Shown here: in pieces, positions 17,657 to 27,800 of the stretch
Position numbering within the stretch: the stretch's first letter is position 1
Layout of the letters: every line of letters starts with the position of its first letter
Source: Desulfovibrio sp.
GTDB lineage: Bacteria > Desulfobacterota > Desulfovibrionia > Desulfovibrionales > Desulfovibrionaceae
NCBI GenBank assembly: GCA_017396005.1
Contig: JAFQNG010000093.1
Coordinates: 1 to 64,000, forward strand
Length of the DNA stretch: 64,000 nt
Direction: 5' to 3'
Program-made: the position numbers and the translations under genes
The notes under the pieces: model-generated
Database searches by the model: none
The model's input: the letters and a program-made list of their open reading frames with translations, nothing else
What the model was told of the DNA's origin: nothing

Positions 17657-19672
17657 TTAGAAATCGTAGCGCAGGCCTACATAGAAAGAACGGCCGGGCT
17701 GCGGATACCCGTAGATAGGTTCATAGTAGGTGTTGAAGATATTGCGTATCTCGCCCTTGATACTCAGCTTGCCCTTGTCTTCAAAGTCAAGGATGGTCTT
17801 CTGGATGAAGAAGTCGGCAGTGGTCTTGCCTCCTGTCCTTTTTGTTTCGCTCTGGGACGTATTGGAATTGTAAACATTTTCGTCTTTATATCCCATATAG
17901 ACAAAGCGTAGATCTGCGATGAGCCCTATATCAGGGTAGGAAAAATTGAGGCCATAGGCCATTTCCCAGTCCCTGACACCAGGAATACGCTCGCCTTCGC
18001 TGTCATCAGCTTGGAGGATATGGGTGAAATTGAGGTAGGGGCGCAGGGCAAAGGGCCAGTCAAAGAATGTTCCGATGTCTACGCTGGCTTGACCTTCTAG
18101 ACCACGATATAGTGCTTCTGACACATTGACATACTGGTAGTCAGTCCACATTCCTGTTAGATCTTCAGTAATAATTTTGTTGTCATAGTATGTCTCAAAA
18201 TATGTCAGGCCGAGATTGAATCCCTGGTAGTTGACTTCAAAACCAGTATCCCAGCCACGCCCTTTCTCTGGCTTCAGATCAAAATTTCCATGATATGTTG
18301 TTACATAATCGTATATATAACCACCCATAAGAGTTCTACCTGAACTACGATACCCGATAGTTTCTATACCCGTTGGAGCGCGGAAGGACTCCCCATAATT
18401 GGCACGCAGGGTCAGCCAATTCCAGGGGTTGAAGGCTGCGCCAACAGAAAAGCTGGTATTGTCCAAATCTCTGTTTTTGTTTCCAGCCTTAAGTTCATAG
18501 GCGTCATAACGCACGCCACCGTTCAAAATGAGCATTTCATCAAAGAGATTGAGCTTGGTTAAGAGGAAGCCTGCATAATTATTGGTTTCAGCTTTGTCTG
18601 GGGTACTACTTTCGGTATATTCATTACTGAGCCAGTCAAAGCCGCCAGTCAGGCTGAGGAAGTCACCTGTCCAGGAAAGCTGTGCCTGTGCCCCCTGATT
18701 GCGGGTGTCAACATTATATGTATAACTAACACCATCCTCATAATCTTGGTAGTAGTGATCTCCTGTATTAAAATATCTGACCTTCCAGGCAAGCCCAGCT
18801 TTTTTGTAACCGCCCTCATAGAGGACATCTACGTCATGATTATAACGGTCTGTATAGCCAGGATTTCCTTTATCAATAGGAGTGGTACTATGAATATCAC
18901 CATGGTTATCCATATACTGGTTGGAGACGCTCATGAGTGTCACACCAAGGCGATGTTCTTCCAGAAAATTGATGCCCGCATTGAGTACATAGGCCAGCCT
19001 GGATCGGTAGGCACTATCTTTGAGTGTATCCCCCTTGCCGGTTTTGTAGTCATCGCCCTGTGTGGACCATTGTACGCCGCCAGCAATATCCACTGGGCCT
19101 ACAGAGCCGGAAAGTCCACCCATGGTCTTCCAGGTGTTCCAGCTGCCATAACCCACTTCAGCAGCACCGTGCCATTCCTTGCCGCCGCGCTTGGTGATGA
19201 CGTTGATGACGCCGCCTACAGCTGAAGAGCCATACTGTACAGCTGCCGGACCGCGTAGGACTTCTACGCGGTCTATACTGACCATGGGCAGCATGGCAAC
19301 ATTGGCCGTACTGGCGCGGCGGCCGTCAACGAGCACCAGAATAGGGCTGGTCATGCCGATATTGCCCATGGTGTCATTGCCCATGCCACGAATACGTACC
19401 TGGCTGAGGCCTTCACCTGCTGAATAGCCGCCCATGCCGATACCGTAATTGCGCAATAGCTGGGCCATGTTATCATACTGATTTTTTTCTATCTCCTCGC
19501 TGGAGATCACGGTCATGGCCTGCGTGACCGTTCTGGCGTTTTCTGCCACACGGCTGGCAGTGACCACCACGGTTTCGTGTTCGCGTTCCTCTGCAGACGC
19601 ATACTGTGCGGGGCAGAGCAGGGCCAGCAGGCAGAGCAGGATGACCATTCTTCGCAACCAGTTTCCAGACAT
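17657..19672 (-). CDS. btuB: BtuB-like TonB-dependent corrinoid receptor
   Basis: About 671 residues. Signal peptide 1-27; TonB box ETVVVTASR, close to that of BtuB; plug domain with PILVLVDGRR, DRVEVLRGPAAVQYGSSAVGGVINVIT; then a beta barrel ending in the aromatic YVGLRYDF. It would bring corrinoids across the outer membrane. The specificity is inferred from the cobalamin riboswitch and from the BtuFCD-type genes in the same operon, not from the barrel itself. An upstream in-frame GTG exists, but ATG 19672 follows GAGGAAA and is preferred. Confidence 0.88.
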   Translation of the reverse strand: MSGNWLRRMVILLCLLALLCPAQYASAEEREHETVVVTASRVAENARTVTQAMTVISSEEIEKNQYDNMAQLLRNYGIGMGGYSAGEGLSQVRIRGMGNDTMGNIGMTSPILVLVDGRRASTANVAMLPMVSIDRVEVLRGPAAVQYGSSAVGGVINVITKRGGKEWHGAAEVGYGSWNTWKTMGGLSGSVGPVDIAGGVQWSTQGDDYKTGKGDTLKDSAYRSRLAYVLNAGINFLEEHRLGVTLMSVSNQYMDNHGDIHSTTPIDKGNPGYTDRYNHDVDVLYEGGYKKAGLAWKVRYFNTGDHYYQDYEDGVSYTYNVDTRNQGAQAQLSWTGDFLSLTGGFDWLSNEYTESSTPDKAETNNYAGFLLTKLNLFDEMLILNGGVRYDAYELKAGNKNRDLDNTSFSVGAAFNPWNWLTLRANYGESFRAPTGIETIGYRSSGRTLMGGYIYDYVTTYHGNFDLKPEKGRGWDTGFEVNYQGFNLGLTYFETYYDNKIITEDLTGMWTDYQYVNVSEALYRGLEGQASVDIGTFFDWPFALRPYLNFTHILQADDSEGERIPGVRDWEMAYGLNFSYPDIGLIADLRFVYMGYKDENVYNSNTSQSETKRTGGKTTADFFIQKTILDFEDKGKLSIKGEIRNIFNTYYEPIYGYPQPGRSFYVGLRYDF

Positions 19673-19708
19673 GATTTTCCTCACTGTTAACGGTTCTGGG
19701 GCAATTCC

Positions 19709-20701
19709 CTACAGCATTTCGCTGTTCCTGTTGCTTTTGAACAGGGTCCACAGAAAGAAGGGACCACCGATCATAGCCGTAATGATACCAATGGGCAGTT
19801 CTGCCGGGGCCAAAACACTGCGGGAGAGCAGGTCACAGAGCACGAGAAAGCAGCCGCCCATGACAAAGGAGGCAGGCAACAACCGCTCATGGCCTGCGCC
19901 GAGCCAGAGACGGCAGATATGTGGTGCCATCATGCCCACAAAACCGATGGGGCCGGCCAGTGAAACCACAGCAGCTACCATGAGTGAGGCCAGGGCAAAG
20001 GCTGTCAGCGTAACGCGCTGCACTGCCACGCCCCGGCTGGCGGCCAGCTCCTTCCCGGCAAGGAGCAGGTCAAGCTCGCGCGTGAAGCGGGAGAGGAGCA
20101 GGGAGCCCATGGCAGTAATCATGCCCAGGTCTGCAATGTGGACAGGCTCAAGGCCTGAGAGCGACCCCATGAGCCAGCGCATGATCTGCAGGGCATCCCG
20201 CGCATCGCTCCAGTACTGTATGAACATGACCAGGCTGGAAAAGAAAAAATTGATGATAACACCTGCCAGGAGCATGACAGGCGTGGAAAAGCCGCCACGG
20301 GCACGGGTAATGCCGCAGACCAGCAGCATGGAAAGCAGACAGCCCAGCAGGGCCGCACAAAGGCCAGCAGGTATGCCGGGGAGGGCAGTACTCAGCCCCA
20401 GCATGATAGCAAGGGATGCCCCCAGGGCCGCGCCGCTGGAAACCCCCAGGGTGAAGGGGGTAGCCAGAGGATTACGGAACATGGCCTGAAAGACCATGCC
20501 GCTCACGGCAAGAGCAGCGCCTGCAAAAAAAGCGGCAATACTGCGGGGCAGACGCAAACGCCAGAAAACCTCGGCATCAGGGCTGCCTGTCTCCAGAATA
20601 CTGGCAGGGGAAATGATCGTCATGCCAAGAAAAGAGCTGCCCAGCAGCACAAGCAGACAGAAAGCAGTCAGAAGGAGTGTGGGGAGGATTTTGCCGGGCA
20701 T
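19709..20701 (-). CDS. btuC: BtuC-like ABC permease (FecCD family)
   Basis: About 330 residues with some ten membrane helices. Family blocks are visible: LRLPRSIAAFFAGAALAVSGMVFQAMFRNPLA, GVSSGAALGA, SLAGPIGFVGMMAPHICR and AELPIGIITAMIGGPFFLWTL. FecCD-type permeases carry iron chelates, haem or cobalamin; the riboswitch points to corrinoid. Start ATG 20701 has GAGG at suitable distance; an ATG at 20719 overlapping the btuD stop is the alternative. A much longer open frame upstream is antisense to nothing useful and overlaps btuD. Confidence 0.88.
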   Translation of the reverse strand: MPGKILPTLLLTAFCLLVLLGSSFLGMTIISPASILETGSPDAEVFWRLRLPRSIAAFFAGAALAVSGMVFQAMFRNPLATPFTLGVSSGAALGASLAIMLGLSTALPGIPAGLCAALLGCLLSMLLVCGITRARGGFSTPVMLLAGVIINFFFSSLVMFIQYWSDARDALQIMRWLMGSLSGLEPVHIADLGMITAMGSLLLSRFTRELDLLLAGKELAASRGVAVQRVTLTAFALASLMVAAVVSLAGPIGFVGMMAPHICRLWLGAGHERLLPASFVMGGCFLVLCDLLSRSVLAPAELPIGIITAMIGGPFFLWTLFKSNRNSEML

Positions 20702-20711
20702 GATGACCGCC

Positions 20712-21500
20712 TCAGGCATGGTCTGCCAGCACCAGCGGTCTGCCAGTGCCGGGATGCAGTATATAGGTGAAGCTGTGCTCAAAAGCCGTTTCCAGAATAC
20801 CAGGACAGGCCAGGGCCGTGGCAGGGCCGTTGAAAATCTGACGACCATGCCGCAAGACCAGTACCTGCCCACCGGCATCCAGGGGATGATTGAGGTCATG
20901 GGTGACGGTGACCACGGTCTTGCCCTCATGTTCATGGAGGCGTTTGAGCAGGGCAGTGAGAGCGGCCGCATGGTGAGGGTCCAGAAATGCGGCTGGCTCA
21001 TCGAGAAGAAGGATTCCTGTGTCCTGGGCCAGGGCGGCGGCCAGAAAGGCTCGTTGTCGTTCCCCTCCCGAAAGAGCGCTCAGGCGATGCCGGGCAAATT
21101 TCTGCATGTCTGTCAGTTCCAGGGCGTACAGTATGGCCTTCTGATCGCTGTCCGTCATGGCTCTTTTGTGAGAAGCATGGGGGAAGCGGCTCAGCGTCAG
21201 CAGCTCTGCAACAGTAAAGGGCGGTATGGGGCCGCCGGCCTGTGGCACATAGGCCATGTGCCGGGCAAGCTCCCGTTGCGTATGATCGCGCACAGGGCGG
21301 TCGTACAGCAGTATTTCACCCTGAGCATGACCGCTGTCATGCAGGCGCAGCAGGCATTTGAGCAGGGTGGACTTACCAGAACCGTTAGGGCCGATGATAG
21401 AGAGATACTCCCCTTTTTGCAGAGAGAAACAGATTCCCTGCAGGATGGGCTTGCCTGTCAGCGTAAAGCCGAAGTGCTCACAGTACAGTGCCCTCTTCAC
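20712..21500 (-). CDS. btuD: BtuD-like ABC ATPase
   Basis: 262 residues. Walker A GPNGSGKST, Q-loop region, signature LSGGERQR, Walker B GILLLDEPAAFLD and H-loop VTVTHDLNH are intact. It powers the import complex with the BtuC-like permease. The start is a GTG (21500) within GTGA that overlaps the stop of btuF, so the two are translationally coupled. Confidence 0.88.
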   Translation of the reverse strand: MKRALYCEHFGFTLTGKPILQGICFSLQKGEYLSIIGPNGSGKSTLLKCLLRLHDSGHAQGEILLYDRPVRDHTQRELARHMAYVPQAGGPIPPFTVAELLTLSRFPHASHKRAMTDSDQKAILYALELTDMQKFARHRLSALSGGERQRAFLAAALAQDTGILLLDEPAAFLDPHHAAALTALLKRLHEHEGKTVVTVTHDLNHPLDAGGQVLVLRHGRQIFNGPATALACPGILETAFEHSFTYILHPGTGRPLVLADHA

Positions 21501-22417
21501 GGCAAAACCCCTTGGGCTGATATGGGCGGGTCAGACGCGAGAGGAAAAAAGGCACGGGACAGCCTGTGCAGTGTGCCCACCGAGCGCGGCCCCGGTACCG
21601 TGTCCGCAGCATGCACCAGAAAATACAGACGCCCGCTGCGGATGGCACTGACACTGTGCAGGCTTTGCCAGTCCTGTCTGACGCCTGCCAGCTGCCCGCC
21701 TCCAGGTATGACGTCTACGATGATATCAGGATTGAGAAAAAGAACTGCTTCCCGCGACAGACGCGGAAAGGCCAGGGGGCCGCTGTAGACATTGTCACCG
21801 CCTGCCGCCCTGATCAGCTCACTGTAAAAACCGTCCTGCCCTACAGCATGGATTTCGTTGATATAGCCCAGCCCCTCATAGGAATGCATGACAGAAAAAA
21901 GCACACGGGGGCGCTTCCGGCCTCTGGCGCGTTCATATGCCATGGATATGGCTGCGTCAAAGTCTGCCACAATGGCTGCGGCCTCGGTACGGCGACCGGC
22001 AGCAGTACCAAGGCGTTCAAGATCCAGCAGAAAACCCTGCAGTGAACGGGTGTCGAGTGTCAGCACAGGTATGCCCAGATTGTGCAGTGCGTGCCTGTGG
22101 GCGGTCTTGTCGGTGGGGAGTACGGCCAAATCAGGCTGACAACGTACCACGGCTTCGTAGTTGATATCGCTGAAGCCTGCCACGCGCGGCTTGGCAGCGA
22201 CATCTTCCGGCCATATACAGTACTGGGTCACGCCTGCCACACTGTCCCCAAGGCCAAGGGCGTACAGCGTTTCTGTGACACTGGGGGCAAAGGACACTAT
22301 GCGCTGTGGCGCCTCGGACGGAGCTGCTGGACTGCTGATGTACTCCAGTGCTGTTCGGGCAAGCAGCCCTGTGGTCAGAAGAAGTGCCATGAGGCCCAGA
22401 AGATGTTTTTTTGGCAT
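21497..22417 (-). CDS. btuF: BtuF-like periplasmic corrinoid-binding protein
   Basis: About 306 residues: an N-terminal hydrophobic signal (about 4-24) then the helical-backbone metal receptor fold, with QRIVSFAPSVTETLYALGLGDSVAGVTQYC near 38, VRCQPDLAVL and NPDIIVDVIPGG. Start at ATG 22417; upstream open frame runs through the riboswitch leader and is not coding. No strong Shine-Dalgarno is visible. It is the first gene after the cobalamin riboswitch and its terminator. Confidence 0.87.
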   Translation of the reverse strand: MPKKHLLGLMALLLTTGLLARTALEYISSPAAPSEAPQRIVSFAPSVTETLYALGLGDSVAGVTQYCIWPEDVAAKPRVAGFSDINYEAVVRCQPDLAVLPTDKTAHRHALHNLGIPVLTLDTRSLQGFLLDLERLGTAAGRRTEAAAIVADFDAAISMAYERARGRKRPRVLFSVMHSYEGLGYINEIHAVGQDGFYSELIRAAGGDNVYSGPLAFPRLSREAVLFLNPDIIVDVIPGGGQLAGVRQDWQSLHSVSAIRSGRLYFLVHAADTVPGPRSVGTLHRLSRAFFPLASDPPISAQGVLP

Positions 22418-22444
22418 AGATATACGTTTTTTGGACAGCCCAAT

Positions 22445-22481
22445 AAAAAAAAGCGAACTCTTTTCACAATAAAGAGTTCGC
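22445..22481 (-). terminator. Riboswitch-linked intrinsic terminator
   Basis: On the minus strand an 11-bp perfect stem (GCGAACTCTTT with AAAGAGTTCGC, arms 22471-22481 and 22453-22463) is followed by eight T. It lies between the cobalamin aptamer and btuF, so the switch most likely works by premature termination when corrinoid is bound. A second hairpin, CCCATGC/GCATGGG at 22508-22530, lies between the aptamer and the terminator. Confidence 0.9.
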
Positions 22482-22540
22482 CTGACCGTTTTTACAAGCG
22501 ACTGCATCCCATGCATGACCACGGCATGGGAGATCCCCTT

Positions 22541-22714
22541 GAAGGTAGGTCTTCTGACTTCCGGCTCCATGACGCGCCCACACCTTCCCATACCGTTGGA
22601 ACGATACAGTGGCCGATCTTGCGATCCTGTGGGCTGTCTCCCCGGTTACAGCGGCGGGTCCGTGCCGGAATCACACCGGCTTCCCTGTTATCCCTGCAAG
22701 AGCAAGGCACCTTC
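22541..22714 (-). promoter_or_regulatory. Cobalamin (AdoCbl) riboswitch
   Basis: Read on the minus strand, P1 is closed by GAAGGT (22714-22709) with ACCTTC (22546-22541). The core shows GCCGGTGTGATTCCGGCAC, CCGCCGCTGTAACCGGGGAG, GGGAAGG and the 3' B12 box with GTCAGAAGACCTACC, all hallmark elements of the class. It precedes btuF and an intrinsic terminator. The 5' edge is only 28 bp from the ruvC stop, so the promoter lies within ruvC or transcription comes from the rlmE promoter. Confidence 0.95.
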
Positions 22715-22741
22715 AGGCATGTATGTACTGTATGCTCCCTG

Positions 22742-23245
22742 TCACTCCCCGACGAGTTTTACAAAGCGCCTCATGGTCAGATGACAGATGGCCACAGCAA
22801 GGGCATCAGTCGTATCAAGGGCTAGCTTGCCTTCGCGCATATTGAGCATGCGCCGCACCATAAAGGCCACCTGATCCTTTTCAGCCCTGCCAGTCCCCAC
22901 CAGTGACTTTTTGACAAGTGTGGGCTCGTAGTCACTAACAGGCAGATCTTTGGCGGCACAGGCAGCCACGGCAACGCCCCGAGCCTGCCCCAGTTTCAGG
23001 GCACTGGCAACGTTTTGGGCTGTGAATATCTGCTCTACAGCGGCCTCCTGCGGCATATGCCGGGCAATCACACCGCTGAGCTCATGGAAGATGTGCGCCA
23101 GCCTGGGGGAAAGATCTTTCCCGACTGAAAGCGTGTGGATTACGCCGCAGTCCACCAGTTGCAGCACACCTGACACCTCGCTGACGATACCCCAGCCTGT
23201 ATGCCGTGAGCCCGGGTCAATACCGATGACACTGACTGCCTGCAT
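22742..23245 (-). CDS. ruvC: Holliday junction resolvase RuvC
   Basis: 167 residues. The acidic active site is visible: Asp in GIDPGSRHTGWG (residues 8-19), Glu in AAVEQIF (about 68) and the C-terminal DTTDALAVAICH (Asp pair about 142-145). RuvC dimers cut four-way junctions after branch migration by RuvAB. It follows yebC by 6 bp, the common yebC-ruvC order, but ruvA and ruvB do not follow; the corrinoid operon does. Confidence 0.95.
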   Translation of the reverse strand: MQAVSVIGIDPGSRHTGWGIVSEVSGVLQLVDCGVIHTLSVGKDLSPRLAHIFHELSGVIARHMPQEAAVEQIFTAQNVASALKLGQARGVAVAACAAKDLPVSDYEPTLVKKSLVGTGRAEKDQVAFMVRRMLNMREGKLALDTTDALAVAICHLTMRRFVKLVGE

Positions 23246-23251
23246 GATTGC

Positions 23252-23989
23252 CTAGTCTGTGGGCATATCGTCAGGAAAGTCCACATTGGCGTAGACGTTC
23301 TGTACATCGTCATTATCGTCCAGGGCGTCCATGAGGCGCAGGACTTTCTGCCCCATATCGGCATCCACAGCTACCAGATTCTGCGGCACCATGGCCAGCT
23401 CGGCTGTCTGCATGGTGATGCCCGCAGCTTCCAGGGCGTCACGCACAGTAGTAAAATCGGCCATGGCAGTGTGTATGGTCCAGACATCGTCTTCGTCCAG
23501 CACATCATCAGCCCCGGCTTCCAGTGCAGCCTCCATGATTTTGTCTTCAGGGTAGGCAGCCTTGTCTACGCTGATGACGCCCTTGCGGTCGAACATCCAG
23601 CCCACACTGCCGTTTTCACCCATACTGCCACCATGCTTGGTGAAGAGGTGGCGCACTTCGGCAACAGTGCGGTTTTTATTGTCAGTGGCCACTTCTACCA
23701 TGATGGCGATGCCGCCCGGGCCATAGCCTTCGTAGAAGGCTTCCATGATATCGCCGCCTGCGTCCTCGCCGGTCCCCTTGCGTATGGCAGCTTCGATTTT
23801 GTCCTTGGGCAGATTGACAGCCTTGGCCGCAGCAATGGCCGCCCGCAGACGGGGGTTACCCGCAGGATCGCCGCCGTTTTTGGCCGCGATGATGATCTCT
23901 TTGGCGGCCTTGGTGAAAACCTTGCCGCGTTTAGCGTCCTGCCGTCCCTTGCGGTGCTGTATATTGGCCCATTTGCTGTGCCCTGCCAT
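23252..23989 (-). CDS. yebC: YebC/PmpR family protein
   Basis: 245 residues, the usual length. N-terminus [15 protein letters not shown] and the block [13 protein letters not shown] are diagnostic. The family was first described as DNA-binding transcription regulators; more recent work ties some members to relief of ribosome stalling. It lies between rlmE and ruvC in one leftward operon. Confidence 0.95.
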   Translation of the reverse strand: MAGHSKWANIQHRKGRQDAKRGKVFTKAAKEIIIAAKNGGDPAGNPRLRAAIAAAKAVNLPKDKIEAAIRKGTGEDAGGDIMEAFYEGYGPGGIAIMVEVATDNKNRTVAEVRHLFTKHGGSMGENGSVGWMFDRKGVISVDKAAYPEDKIMEAALEAGADDVLDEDDVWTIHTAMADFTTVRDALEAAGITMQTAELAMVPQNLVAVDADMGQKVLRLMDALDDNDDVQNVYANVDFPDDMPTD

Positions 23990-24022
23990 AAAACCTCCCG
24001 AAAAAAACGTGATGGATTGGTG

Positions 24023-24646
24023 TTAGACTTCGTTGTCTGCGGATGCAGCCTGTGGCCGTCCGCGAAAGCCGAGACCGGTGAAAAACGTTTCTTTGCTTTC
24101 AGCGCGTGAACTCTTGGGTTTGAACGATTTGACGGTGGTAAAGGCTTTGCGCATGGGCGTAAGCAGCTCCTGTATGTCTGGGCCCATGAAAATCTTGACC
24201 ACAAAATTGCCGCCTTCCCTGAGATGGAGACAGGCTACGGCCAGAGCTTCCACAGCCAGCTCCAGAGAGCGGGCCTGATCTGTAAAACGGGTGCCTGTGG
24301 TGCGTGGAGCCATATCGCTCATCACAAAGTCAAAAGGCCCCAGTTCTGCAAGCCTGCTTTCGAACTCCGGTGAACGTTCAAAGACATTCTCGCGCATGAA
24401 GATGACCTGCGGCGGGAAGACCGTATCCGTATCCTGAATATCACAGGCCAGCACAAGGCCCTGTTTGCCTACCTTTTCAGCGGCACCCAGCGACCAGGAG
24501 CCGGGTGCCGCGCCCAGGTCCAGTACCTTCATGCCGGCTTTGAGCAGGCGGAACTTGGCATCCAGCTCTTTAAGTTTATAGACCGAGCGTGCAGGATAAT
24601 TTTCCCGTTTTGCCTTGAGAAAATAATGATCGCGGTATTCTTTCAT
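24023..24646 (-). CDS. rlmE: 23S rRNA 2'-O-methyltransferase RlmE (FtsJ/RrmJ)
   Basis: 207 residues. RSVYKLKELDAKF carries the first catalytic Lys, VLDLGAAPGSWS binds AdoMet, SDMAPRTTGTR holds the catalytic Asp and FVVKIFMG the second Lys; the last Glu is in SSRAESKETF. Modifies the ribose of U2552 (E. coli number) in the A loop. It is the first gene of the rlmE-yebC-ruvC operon, with a good promoter upstream. Confidence 0.95.
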   Translation of the reverse strand: MKEYRDHYFLKAKRENYPARSVYKLKELDAKFRLLKAGMKVLDLGAAPGSWSLGAAEKVGKQGLVLACDIQDTDTVFPPQVIFMRENVFERSPEFESRLAELGPFDFVMSDMAPRTTGTRFTDQARSLELAVEALAVACLHLREGGNFVVKIFMGPDIQELLTPMRKAFTTVKSFKPKSSRAESKETFFTGLGFRGRPQAASADNEV

Positions 24647-24663
24647 ACAAATCCCAAGGAATA

Positions 24664-24692
24664 AGTATATCCTTTTTTGTGTTGTTAGCCAA
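24664..24692 (-). promoter_or_regulatory. Sigma-70-like promoter for rlmE-yebC-ruvC
   Basis: On the minus strand, TTGGCT (24692-24687) and TATACT (24669-24664) are separated by 17 bp, 17 bp ahead of the rlmE ATG. This spacing gives a very short leader. Confidence 0.6.
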
Positions 24693-24742
24693 GTCTTGAA
24701 AATACAGCACTTGTTCTTTCCTGAAAAACCATGGCAAATTTC

Positions 24743-24772
24743 TTGACTTTTGAAAGCTGCTGAGACTATAAG
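24743..24772 (+). promoter_or_regulatory. Sigma-70-like promoter for carB-carA
   Basis: TTGACT at 24743-24748 and TATAAG at 24767-24772 with 18 bp between them. Transcription would start near 24780, leaving a leader of about 65 nt that has only a small GCCTTGAGGC hairpin and no recognisable attenuator. Confidence 0.6.
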
Positions 24773-24846
24773 TATTCGTTTTGAGCAACATGGCGTGGCC
24801 TTGAGGCTCAGTTATTCCGACTCTCCAAAAATCCGCAGGATCTCCC

Positions 24847-27800
24847 ATGCCCAAACGTACGGATTTACACAAAATTCTGGTTATCGGCGCGGGTCCCATC
24901 ATCATCGGCCAGGGCTGTGAGTTTGATTACTCGGGCTCACAGGCAGTCAAGGCTCTCAAGCAGGAGGGCTATGAGGTGGTGCTGGTCAACTCCAATCCGG
25001 CTACCATCATGACTGACCCGCAGATGGCTGATGCTACCTATGTGGAGCCTATCGAACACGACACTCTGGCGGCCATTATCCGTAAGGAACGGCCAGATGC
25101 ACTGTTGCCTACGCTGGGTGGCCAAACGGCTTTGAACGCCGCTCTTGCACTGGCAAAGAGCGGCGTTTTAGCAGAATGCGGGGTAGAAATCATCGGGGCC
25201 AGAGCTGAGGTTATCGAAAAGGCTGAAAGTCGCGAGCTCTTTCGTGAGGCCATGGAGAATATCGGCCTCAAGATGCCTGCCAGCGGCATTGCCCGTACCA
25301 TGGATGAAGTACGGCAGCTGGGCAATGTACTGCCGTTCCCGCTTATCATCCGCCCGGCCTTCACCCTGGGCGGCACAGGCGGTGGGGTAGCCTATAATAT
25401 GGACGACCTGGAGCAGATCGCCTCGCGCGGCCTTGCTGCCAGCCCTACATCTGAAGTGATGATAGAGCAGAGCGTTCTGGGCTGGAAGGAAATAGAAATG
25501 GAGGTGATGCGTGACCAGAAGGACAACTGCATCATCATCTGTTCCATCGAAAATCTGGATCCCATGGGTGTACACACCGGCGATTCCATTACCGTTGCCC
25601 CGGCACAGACACTCACTGATGCTGAAGCCAAACTGGTGCGCGATGCCTCCATTGCCATCATGCGCGAAGTGGGTGTGGAAACCGGGGGCAGCAATGTGCA
25701 GTTCGCACTGAACCCTGAGAACGGCGAGCTGGTGGTCATTGAGATGAACCCGCGCGTTTCGCGCTCGTCGGCGCTGGCCTCCAAGGCCACGGGTTTTCCC
25801 ATTGCCAAGATAGCAGCCAAGCTGGCTGTGGGCTATACCCTGGACGAGCTGCGCAATGATATTACCCGAGAGACTGTGGCCAGCTTTGAGCCGGCCATTG
25901 ACTATGTGGTGCTGAAGATACCGCGTTTTACCTTTGAAAAGTTTCCGGGCGCTGAAGATGAGCTGACTACCTCCATGAAGAGTGTGGGCGAGGCCATGAG
26001 CATTGGCCGTACCTTCAGGGAGGCTTTGCAGAAGGGCCTGCGTTCCATGGAGATCGGTGCACCTGGCCTCGGCTATAACTTCCGGGCAGAGCTGCCCTCG
26101 CGTGAAGCCGTGATGGAATCGCTGCATCGACCCAACTCCCGTCGAATATTCAGCCTGCGCCAGGCACTGCTGATGGGCATCAGCGAGGAGGAAATTTTCG
26201 CTGCATCGGCCATTGACCCCTGGTTTATCCGGCAGATCAGGGATATCGTTGATATGGAGGCCCGTATTCGTGACTTCGGGCTTGCCAACGATATGACAGC
26301 CACGAATGCTGACCTGGCTGTATTGCTGCGCGAGGCCAAGGAGTACGGCTTCTCAGACCGCCAGCTGGCTGAGATGTGGAAGCGGCCGGAAAGCGATATC
26401 CGCCGCTTGCGCAAAGAGATGAAGATAGAGCCTACATATTATCTGGTGGATACCTGCGCCGGCGAGTTCAGGGCATATACCCCCTATTTCTACTCCACAT
26501 ATGAAAGCAGCGATGAAATGGAGGTCAGGGATTGCCGCAAGGTGCTCATTCTCGGTGGTGGTCCCAACCGCATCGGGCAGGGTATTGAATTTGACTATTG
26601 CTGCTGCCATGCATCCTTTGCCCTGCGCGATGAAGGAATCATGGCCATCATGGTCAACTCTAACCCCGAGACCGTCTCCACTGACTACGATACGTCTGAC
26701 AGGCTCTATTTCGAGCCGCTGACCTTTGAAGATGTCATGAATATTGTGGAGAAGGAAAAGCCCGAGGGCGTCATCGTGCAGTTTGGCGGGCAGACGCCGC
26801 TCAATCTTGCTGTGCCGCTCATGCGCGCTGGTGTGCCCATTCTTGGCACGTCGCCTGATGCCATCGACCGTGCGGAAGATCGTGAGCGCTTCCAGGCGCT
26901 GATTCAAAAGCTGAACCTGCTGCAGCCGCCTAATGGTACGGCGCTGGACCTGGAAGGAGCTCTGGAAGTGGCTCAGCGCATCAGTTATCCCGTAGTGGTA
27001 CGCCCCAGTTATGTTCTGGGGGGACGTGCCATGGCCGTGGTATACGACGCCGATGAGCTGACAGAGTATTTTCACGAGCATGTGCCTGAAAAACCGGAAC
27101 ACCCCATTCTGATAGATAAATTTCTTGAGCATGCGGTAGAAGTAGATGTGGACGCCATTTCGGACGGTACGGACGTCTATCTGGCAGGCATCATGGAGCA
27201 TATCGAAGAGGCCGGTATTCACTCCGGCGATTCTGCCTGCGTGCTGCCCTCGTTCTCGCTGTCGTATGATCATGTGGCGCTCATTGCAGAGCAGGCAGAA
27301 TCTCTGGCCCGTGAGCTCAAGGTCGTGGGGCTGATGAACATACAATTCGCCATCAAGGGCAACGATATCTATATCTTGGAGGTAAACCCCCGCGCCTCGC
27401 GTACAGCGCCCTTTGTTTCCAAGGCAACGGGGGTGCCGCTGCCATACCTGGCAACACAGGTCATGCTGGGCAAGACGCTGGAAGAGCTGGACCCCTGGAG
27501 TATGCGCAAGGGTGGTTTCACCTGCGTCAAAGAAGCAGTTATGCCGTTCCAGCGCTTCCCTGGTGTGGATATTCTGCTTGGCCCCGAGATGCATTCCACC
27601 GGTGAGGTCATGGGCATGGGGGCTACTTTTGGCGAGGCTTTTTTGAAAAGCCAGCTCGGCGCGGGCCAGGTTTTGCCGCAGGGTGGCAAGCTCTTCCTCT
27701 CAGTTAATGACCGTGACAAGCCTTTCCTGCCGGAGGTGGCGGCAGCCTTTGCCCAGCTGGGCTTCCATCTCATGGCAACGCGTGGTACGGCCAAACTTCT

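Noticed and set aside
26353..27594. 413-codon minus-strand open frame opposite carB
   Set aside because: It overlaps the second ATP-grasp half of carB entirely and has no family features.
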